DNA from: an uncultured Prevotellaceae bacterium
GTDB lineage: Bacteria; Bacteroidota; Bacteroidia; Bacteroidales; Bacteroidaceae
Direction: 5' to 3'
NCBI GenBank assembly: GCA_902477365.1
Contig: CABSGW010000179.1
Span: 1 to 5,226, forward strand
DNA length: 5,226 nucleotides
Part shown: positions 1 to 3,562 of the stretch, piece after piece
How positions within the stretch are numbered: the stretch's first letter is position 1
Layout of the letters: each line of letters starts with the position of its first letter
Notes under the pieces: generated by a model
What the model was told of the DNA's origin: nothing
Database searches by the model: none
What the model saw: the letters and a program-made list of their open reading frames with translations, nothing else
Translations under genes and position numbers: made by a program

Positions 1-1
1 G

Positions 2-187
2 GCACAGGCGCTGTTCGATCAGGTTGATTTTGCAGGAAAGAAAGTGCGTCTGCTGGGAGTGGCCGTCGGTAACATACCCGAGAAAGCACCTGCCTACATC
101 CAGCTCAAGCTCAACTTCACCGACGATCCGCCCACCGATAACCCCACCTCCCCCCTCGGCCCTACAACCGGCAACGCCACAGAATAG
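2..187 (+). CDS. dinB: DNA polymerase IV (Y-family), C-terminal fragment
   Basis: This is an open frame entering from the left edge and ending at a TAG; 61 residues are visible. The segment VRLLGVAVGN (residues 15-24 of the fragment) resembles the conserved end of the little-finger domain of Y-family polymerases (RL.GV.VS.L), which in DinB comes shortly before the C-terminus. DinB copies damaged DNA without proofreading (translesion synthesis). The visible part holds none of the catalytic palm residues, so the assignment rests on this motif and its position near the stop. The tail after it is rich in Pro, Thr and Asn (about residues 41-60), looks disordered and is not a clear beta-clamp-binding motif. 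The start lies outside the window. The next gene starts 60 nt downstream on the same strand but has its own promoter. Another protein ending in a similar strand cannot be excluded. Confidence 0.7.
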   Translation, partial: AQALFDQVDFAGKKVRLLGVAVGNIPEKAPAYIQLKLNFTDDPPTDNPTSPLGPTTGNATE

Positions 188-198
188 CGCAGGCAGCT

Positions 199-230
199 AT
201 TGCCGTTGTAAACATTTTCCCGTACTTTTG
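199..230 (+). promoter_or_regulatory. Bacteroidetes-type promoter for yfcE
   Basis: A -7 element TACTTTTG (223-230) matches the Bacteroidetes consensus TAnnTTTG. A -33 element ATTG (199-202, 3 of 4 against TTTG) lies 20 nt upstream, the expected spacing. Transcription would start near 237, leaving only about 10 nt of leader before the ATG at 248. The promoter begins just after the dinB stop, so yfcE can be transcribed independently of dinB. Confidence 0.65.
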
Positions 231-247
231 CGGAAAAACCGACAGCA

Positions 248-790
248 ATGAAATATTTAATCGCTTCCGACATCCATGGCTCGCTGCCCGCCCTGCAACA
301 CGTACTGGACTTTTATCGCGAACAGCACTGCGACATGCTCCTGTTGCTGGGTGACATCCTGAACTACGGTCCACGCAACGGTATCCCCGAGGGCCTCAAC
401 CCCCAACAAATCGCGGCACAGCTCAATGCCCTGGCCGACGAAATCGTCTGCATACGCGGCAACTGCGACTCGGAGGTGGACCAAATGTTACTGGACTTTC
501 CCATCCTGTCCGACTATACCTTGGTGGTGGACAACGGAAAACGCCTGTTCCTGACGCACGGACATATTTATAACGAAACACAACTTCCCAAAGGCCGGAC
601 CGATTGCCTGTTTTACGGCCATACACACTTGTGGAAACTGGAACATATCGGTTCTACATTGGTCTGCAACACCGGTTCCGTCACCTTCCCGAAAGGAGGC
701 AACCGCCCCACCTTTGCCACCTACGAAGAGGGTGTTGTTGCTGTTCACAGCCTGGACGGGCAAAAACTCAAAGAACTGTCGGTGAAATAA
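248..790 (+). CDS. yfcE: YfcE-family metallophosphodiesterase
   Basis: This 180-residue protein has the full set of motifs of the YfcE/MJ0936 branch of calcineurin-like phosphoesterases, close to the length of E. coli YfcE. The dimetal-site motifs are SDIHGS (Asp8, His10), LLGDILNYGPRN (Asp36), RGNCDSEVDQM (Asn72, Asp74), LTHGH (His104) and YGHTH (His125, His127), followed by NTGSV near residue 141. Family members hydrolyse phosphodiesters with Mn2+ or a similar metal; the natural substrate is unsettled, so a specific reaction should not be assumed. There is no signal peptide or membrane segment, so it is cytosolic. The ATG at 248 is chosen because it leads straight into the first beta strand (KYLIASDIHG), as in homologues. 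It stands alone with its own promoter and converges on the lipoprotein gene downstream. Confidence 0.95.
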   Translation: MKYLIASDIHGSLPALQHVLDFYREQHCDMLLLLGDILNYGPRNGIPEGLNPQQIAAQLNALADEIVCIRGNCDSEVDQMLLDFPILSDYTLVVDNGKRLFLTHGHIYNETQLPKGRTDCLFYGHTHLWKLEHIGSTLVCNTGSVTFPKGGNRPTFATYEEGVVAVHSLDGQKLKELSVK

Positions 791-815
791 ATAATACACC
801 CTCCTACTCATAACT

Positions 816-853
816 AAAGGGGTACGGAACTTGCATTTGTTCCGTACCCCTTT
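816..853. terminator. Bidirectional terminator between yfcE and the lipoprotein gene
   Basis: A perfect 15-bp inverted repeat (816-830 and 839-853) surrounds an 8-nt loop. The stem is G/C-rich toward its base and begins with AAA and ends with TTT, so each strand has a short U run at the 3' side of the hairpin. It lies 25 nt after the yfcE stop and 23 nt after the stop of the opposing lipoprotein gene, the right place to end both transcripts. Confidence 0.85.
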
Positions 854-876
854 CTCTAACTCAAGTCAGCAGCTAC

Positions 877-1338
877 CTATACCCGCTTCCAAGTGCGCGT
901 CTCGCTGTATCCGCCTTCGCTTTGGAATGTAACCAACTGCTTGCTTGTCCAGCGTTTCACCTGCATCGTCCCCACAGCTCCATTATCCATATGAAGCGTC
1001 AACACATTATCGGCATAGCTCCATGTTCCCTGCTGAGGTTCTGTAGGATCGTTTTCATCATCCTCAAAGTCGGTGTAAGAATAGGTAAATGTCTTATCCT
1101 CATTCAATGTCATTTTCGCCAATATCTCGGAAGTATCCACGTTACCCTCATAGGTTTCCCCATCCTCCGTAATTTTTATATGACTCATAATCCACGTACC
1201 GGCATAAGCAGAACCGGTATCGCCGCCACCTCCGCCATTACCCTCATCATCGTCATCGCCACAAGAGGACAAACACAAGGCACACGCAGACATGGCCAAC
1301 ATCAAATACAAGAAACTTACATTCAATAATTTTTTCAT
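877..1338 (-). CDS. Small surface-type lipoprotein, lipocalin-like
   Basis: The 153-residue protein starts with a lipoprotein signal peptide: MKK, a hydrophobic core over residues 8-23, then a lipobox LSSC with the lipidated cysteine at Cys26. Cys19 and Cys22 lie inside the core and are less likely cleavage sites. Mature residues 27-32 are GDDDDE, resembling the acidic export signal after the lipid cysteine that sends Bacteroidetes lipoproteins to the outer face of the outer membrane. A Gly linker (35-39) follows. The rest looks like a small beta barrel with two similar openings, AGTWIMSHI (46-54) and GTWSYADNVLTL (104-115), a pattern common in Bacteroides lipocalin-like proteins. It ends in a Trp-Lys-Arg-Val strand. 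The ligand or role is unknown. It is monocistronic, with its promoter about 150 nt upstream. Lipoprotein status is secure; the lipocalin-like fold is inferred from sequence pattern only. Confidence 0.85.
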   Translation of the reverse strand: MKKLLNVSFLYLMLAMSACALCLSSCGDDDDEGNGGGGGDTGSAYAGTWIMSHIKITEDGETYEGNVDTSEILAKMTLNEDKTFTYSYTDFEDDENDPTEPQQGTWSYADNVLTLHMDNGAVGTMQVKRWTSKQLVTFQSEGGYSETRTWKRV

Positions 1339-1351
1339 TGCTATTGCTCCC

Positions 1352-1372
1352 GGTCTTCAGCCCCTCAAGACC
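1352..1372 (-). promoter_or_regulatory. Hairpin beside the lipoprotein start
   Basis: A 6-bp inverted repeat (1352-1357 and 1367-1372) with a 9-nt loop lies 13 nt before the lipoprotein ATG, adjacent to a GGGAG sequence (minus strand, 1347-1351) that could act as ribosome binding site. In the mRNA it would fold at the end of a leader of about 140 nt. It might affect translation, but the stem is short and could be chance. Confidence 0.3.
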
Positions 1373-1484
1373 TTATTTAAAAAACAACTTAAAGTATAAG
1401 GCTGGCATACGTCCTGCCTGGTGTTCCAAAACAGCATGCAGCAACGCACAATACTCTTTGAATAACTACTCCGTTTTCGGGATG

Positions 1485-1516
1485 CAAAGATATAATATAC
1501 AAAAAAGTTGCACAAA
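1485..1516 (-). promoter_or_regulatory. Bacteroidetes-type promoter for the lipoprotein gene
   Basis: On the minus strand, a -7 element TATCTTTG (1485-1492) lies 20 nt from a perfect -33 TTTG (1513-1516). Both elements and the spacing match the Bacteroidetes housekeeping promoter. Transcription would start near 1478, giving a leader of roughly 140 nt before the ATG at 1338. I found no closer match in that leader. Confidence 0.75.
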
Positions 1517-1706
1517 CATCCGCACTCATATCTTAATTAATACAAACAAATACGATAAAAGCCGACAGGCAAAAGTCAGACGATCCTAATTCTAAAAATG
1601 TATAAATAGCCAGCCGGAGCAGCTATGTGTATGGTTACATCGGTCAAAGCCTGCTTCCGACTTACATTTGCAGGAATGCTCCCGACTACAATCAGAGAAA
1701 ACATCG

Positions 1707-1714
1707 TATCTTTG
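1707..1714 (+). promoter_or_regulatory. Probable -7 element of the msrA promoter
   Basis: TATCTTTG is a full match to the Bacteroidetes -7 consensus and would start transcription near 1721, about 40 nt before the msrA ATG. There is no TTG-type -33 element at the usual 19-21 nt spacing (the nearest TTTG, at 1667-1670, is 36 nt away). The promoter may therefore be weak, activated, or use an alternative sigma factor. Confidence 0.45.
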
Positions 1715-1761
1715 TCCGCATTGTAACAAACAAATACCATTAACACATCATCCCGAACCAA

Positions 1762-2277
1762 ATGGAACAGACAAAAGAGATTTACCTGGCCGGAGGATGT
1801 TTCTGGGGAACACAGCACTTCATGAAACAGATTGAAGGCGTCGTACAAACACAAACCGGATACGCCAACAGCCAACAACCGAACCCTACCTATGAACAGG
1901 TGTGTACCGGACAGACCCACGCGGCCGAAACAGTAAAGGTAACCTACCAACCGAAAAAGACAAACCTACCGTTCTTACTGGCACTTTATTTCAAGACCAT
2001 CGACCCCACCAGCGTCAATCAACAAGGGGCTGACCGGGGTACACAATACCGTACCGGTATTTACTATACGGATGCCGCCGACGCAGTTGTGATTGAACAA
2101 TGCGTAAACCACCTGGCCAAAAATTACCGGCAGCCATTGGCGGTAGAGGTGATGCCGCTGGAGAACTTTTACCCGGCCGAGCTGTATCACCAGGACTACC
2201 TGGACAAAAATCCAGGAGGCTATTGCCACATCCAACCGGAGTTGTTCGAACTGGCACGCAAAGCCAAAGCGGAATAA
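1762..2277 (+). CDS. msrA: Peptide-methionine (S)-S-oxide reductase MsrA
   Basis: The 171-residue protein reduces the S-epimer of methionine sulfoxide in proteins (and free), repairing oxidised methionine, with thioredoxin normally regenerating the enzyme. Near the N-terminus lies the active site GGCFWG with nucleophile Cys13. PTYEQVCTGQTHAAE (42-56) carries the conserved acidic residue of the HAE region (Glu56). DPTSVNQQGADRGTQYRTGIYY (81-102) and ENFYPAELYHQDYL (134-147) are further MsrA signatures. Cys155 in GGYCHI near the C-terminus is the likely resolving cysteine; Cys48 and Cys114 are also present. It is a stand-alone MsrA with no MsrB domain fused and no signal peptide, so it is cytosolic. 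The ATG at 1762 places the active site at the usual distance from the N-terminus. It converges on the DJ-1/PfpI gene, another protein family linked to oxidative or carbonyl stress. Confidence 0.97.
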   Translation: MEQTKEIYLAGGCFWGTQHFMKQIEGVVQTQTGYANSQQPNPTYEQVCTGQTHAAETVKVTYQPKKTNLPFLLALYFKTIDPTSVNQQGADRGTQYRTGIYYTDAADAVVIEQCVNHLAKNYRQPLAVEVMPLENFYPAELYHQDYLDKNPGGYCHIQPELFELARKAKAE

Positions 2278-2293
2278 GGCAGACAACCGTCAT

Positions 2294-2338
2294 AAAAAAA
2301 CGTACTGGGCATCTCGTTGCAACGAGATGCCCAGTACG
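2294..2338 (-). terminator. Perfect 38-nt palindrome with U tail: intrinsic terminator
   Basis: Positions 2301-2338 are a perfect palindrome (19-nt arms, folding as about 17 bp with a TGCA tetraloop). On the minus strand the stem is followed at once by seven T residues (2300-2294), a textbook intrinsic terminator for the DJ-1/PfpI gene, whose stop is 75 nt upstream. On the plus strand the hairpin lies 23 nt after the msrA stop but is followed by GAATAAAAAG without a T run, so it should stop msrA transcripts less efficiently, though it can still protect their 3' ends. Confidence 0.85.
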
Positions 2339-2413
2339 GAATAAAAAGATGCCCAATCCGTAGGAAAGAGCCACACGCCACCGCGCAAAAAACTACGGTG
2401 AAACGGAATATTT

Positions 2414-2941
2414 TCACTTCAAGGCAGCCACCACAGCTCCAATGACTCCGGCAATGTGGTTTTCGTCCTGCGCCGTGAAAAACGGTGAATCCACCGTAGT
2501 TTCGGCCTCACAAGCCGTCCCTAATGAAATGGCCGGACGGGCCAGCGGATGAACAGACAGTTTCTTTCCGGCCGTAATACCCGCAAAATCAAACAGCATG
2601 CCCGCAGCGCAGTGGCCTATCATGATTTTTCCCTTTTCACCGAAAGTTTTCAACACTTCCATCAGTTGCACATTGTAGGGCTTTTCGGCATTTTCTTCGA
2701 ACACTGGAACCGCATCGCCACATGCAAAAACCAAAGCATCAAACTCGTCCTCCCGTCCGCGCAGGTTGGCTATCACATCATCGGCCGCCAAGCGGATGCC
2801 CGAATTGGTACGTATATCGGTGGTATCAGCCACGGCAAATACACGGAACGGAATGCCTTGTTCGAAAAACGTTTCCAGATACTGGAACAACCCGCTTCCG
2901 TTAACGGGATTAACTGCTAATACGGCTACTTGCTTTTTCAT
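2414..2941 (-). CDS. DJ-1/PfpI-family protein, divergent
   Basis: The 175-residue protein resembles the DJ-1/PfpI (class I glutamine amidotransferase-like) superfamily. It has an N-terminal strand KQVAVLAVNP, a central strand DALVFACGD (68-76), and a nucleophile elbow IGHCAAGMLFDFAGI (108-122) with Cys111 as presumed catalytic cysteine. Near the end, TVDSPFFTAQDENHIAGVIGAVVAAL (149-174) matches the usual last part of the fold. Relatives act as chaperones, glyoxalase- or deglycase-like enzymes, or proteases; none can be assigned here. The acidic residue that normally follows the first strand and tunes the cysteine (the GFEE.E region) is not seen; the equivalent stretch reads NPVNGSGLF. There is no signal peptide, so it is cytosolic. 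It is divergent from an HxlR regulator with which it shares a control region, and converges on msrA. The ATG at 2941 is preceded by an A/G-rich leader. Confidence 0.85.
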   Translation of the reverse strand: MKKQVAVLAVNPVNGSGLFQYLETFFEQGIPFRVFAVADTTDIRTNSGIRLAADDVIANLRGREDEFDALVFACGDAVPVFEENAEKPYNVQLMEVLKTFGEKGKIMIGHCAAGMLFDFAGITAGKKLSVHPLARPAISLGTACEAETTVDSPFFTAQDENHIAGVIGAVVAALK

Positions 2942-2989
2942 ACTTCTTCTTTTTAAAAATGGAACAATAGTTATTTTGAGTAAGTTTCT

Positions 2990-2997
2990 TATCTTTG
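2990..2997 (+). promoter_or_regulatory. Possible -7 element for the HxlR gene
   Basis: TATCTTTG on the plus strand is a mirror of the opposing -7 element five bases away. No TTG element lies at the usual distance; the nearest TTTG, at 2975-2978, is only 11 nt away. If used, transcription would begin near 3004 with a leader of about 107 nt. The element could instead owe its presence only to symmetry with the opposing promoter. Confidence 0.35.
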
Positions 2998-3002
2998 TAA
3001 CG

Positions 3003-3034
3003 CAAAGATAGCCTGGCGATGTGCACCAAACAAG
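3003..3034 (-). promoter_or_regulatory. Promoter of the DJ-1/PfpI gene
   Basis: The minus strand reads a full -7 element TATCTTTG (3003-3010) with a -33 element CTTG (3031-3034, 3 of 4) at 20-nt spacing. The start site would be near 2996, giving a leader of about 55 nt. The left TAACTATTGTT box (2964-2974) falls inside that leader, where a bound regulator could block elongation. Confidence 0.65.
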
Positions 3035-3110
3035 AAGGAACCTACAAGTCAGCCTGTTACATACAGGTAACTATTGTTGATATTCAGCCCACTAGAAGAA
3101 GTTAATAAAA

Positions 3111-3470
3111 ATGAAAGATTTTCTGCCCACTCATCCATGCCCGGTACGCGATGTATTGAACCGCTTTGGCGACAAATGGTCCATGCTGGTGATGACCACC
3201 CTGCGGGCCAACGGTACGATGCGGTTCAGCGACATACACAAAACCATTGGTGACATATCGCAACGCATGCTTACCGTCACGCTGCGTTCGCTCGAGGCCG
3301 ACGGACTGGTAATGCGACAAGTTTATGCCGAAATACCCCCACGTGTGGAATACCGGCTTACGGCGCTGGGACAAAGCCTGATGCCTCACGTGGAATCGCT
3401 GACCGATTGGGCTATGGAACACCTTCCGGCAATTTTGGAAAACCGGATGCAATACGTCAAAAGCCGCTAA
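3111..3470 (+). CDS. HxlR-family winged-helix transcriptional regulator
   Basis: The 119-residue protein is a full-length HxlR-type MarR-like regulator. The family hallmark CPVRDVLNRFGDKWSMLV lies at residues 10-27. It is followed by the recognition-helix region RFSDIHKTIGDISQRMLTVTLRSLEADGLV (38-67) and the wing with PPRVEYRLTALGQSL (76-90). The C-terminal helix makes the dimer. Cys10 is the only cysteine and occupies the position that senses oxidants or electrophiles in characterised members such as YodB, where thiol modification or an intersubunit disulfide alters DNA binding. The neighbouring DJ-1/PfpI gene, read divergently, is the likely target, together with its own gene. The ATG at 3111, after an A/G-rich leader, puts the conserved cysteine at the usual distance. 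The inducer is unknown. It converges on the phosphate permease gene. Confidence 0.95.
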   Translation: MKDFLPTHPCPVRDVLNRFGDKWSMLVMTTLRANGTMRFSDIHKTIGDISQRMLTVTLRSLEADGLVMRQVYAEIPPRVEYRLTALGQSLMPHVESLTDWAMEHLPAILENRMQYVKSR

Positions 3471-3477
3471 TGTCGAC

Positions 3478-3547
3478 CCCTGAACATGCCTTGCCGCACT
3501 ATCCGCCGTTTATTGATGGCGAATAGTGCGGCAAGGCATGTTCAGGG
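3478..3547. repeat. 25-bp perfect inverted repeat between convergent genes
   Basis: Arms 3478-3502 and 3523-3547 are perfectly complementary over 25 bp. After one mismatch, six more pairs (3504-3509 with 3516-3521, one G-T) leave a 6-nt loop, so the whole 70 nt folds into one long hairpin on either strand. It starts 8 nt after the HxlR stop and ends 15 nt before the end of the permease gene on the opposite strand, the position of a shared terminator. Neither side has a T run, so it is not a canonical intrinsic terminator. It could end or protect both mRNAs or be an RNase III substrate. No target-site duplication is visible, so a mobile-element origin is unsupported. Confidence 0.8.
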
Positions 3548-3562
3548 ATTCCCGGTGCAACG

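Larger units (their letters stand above)
1339..1761. other. Non-coding gap between lipoprotein gene and msrA
   Basis: This 423-nt stretch has no convincing gene. The left part (1339-1478) is the long leader of the lipoprotein mRNA, followed by its promoter (1485-1516). The region around 1490-1560 is A/T-rich. The right part holds a TATCTTTG -7 element for msrA (1707-1714). The open frames crossing it start at arbitrary positions and show no protein-like composition. I see no tRNA, repeat array or transposon end. Confidence 0.6.
2942..3102. promoter_or_regulatory. Symmetrical control region between DJ-1/PfpI and HxlR genes
   Basis: This divergent intergenic region contains nested inverted repeats. 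The outer pair is AGAAGAAGT, read toward each gene (2942-2950 and 3094-3102). The middle pair is TAACTATTGTT, 11 of 11 matches (2964-2974 and 3068-3078). Both pairs are centred at 3021-3022, with the middle boxes about 104 bp apart centre to centre, close to ten helical turns. A further small dyad GTTAC/GTAAC (3056-3060 and 3067-3071) touches the right box. HxlR-family dimers bind such dyads near their own and neighbouring promoters, so the 11-bp boxes are candidate operators; this is inference. The outer A/G-rich pair lies close before each start codon and may simply be ribosome-binding sequence. Confidence 0.45.

Noticed and set aside
1357..1437. A 26-codon open frame in the lipoprotein leader (minus strand), a possible leader peptide
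   Set aside because: There is no purine-rich ribosome binding sequence before its ATG, the composition is unremarkable, and such short frames arise often by chance.
1338..1589. An 83-codon plus-strand open frame in the intergenic gap
   Set aside because: It overlaps the lipoprotein leader and promoter on the other strand, has no recognisable domain, and has irregular low-complexity composition.
3478..3547. The long inverted repeat as a miniature transposon
   Set aside because: No flanking target-site duplication and a hairpin without an internal cargo; its place between two gene ends fits an RNA 3'-end element better.
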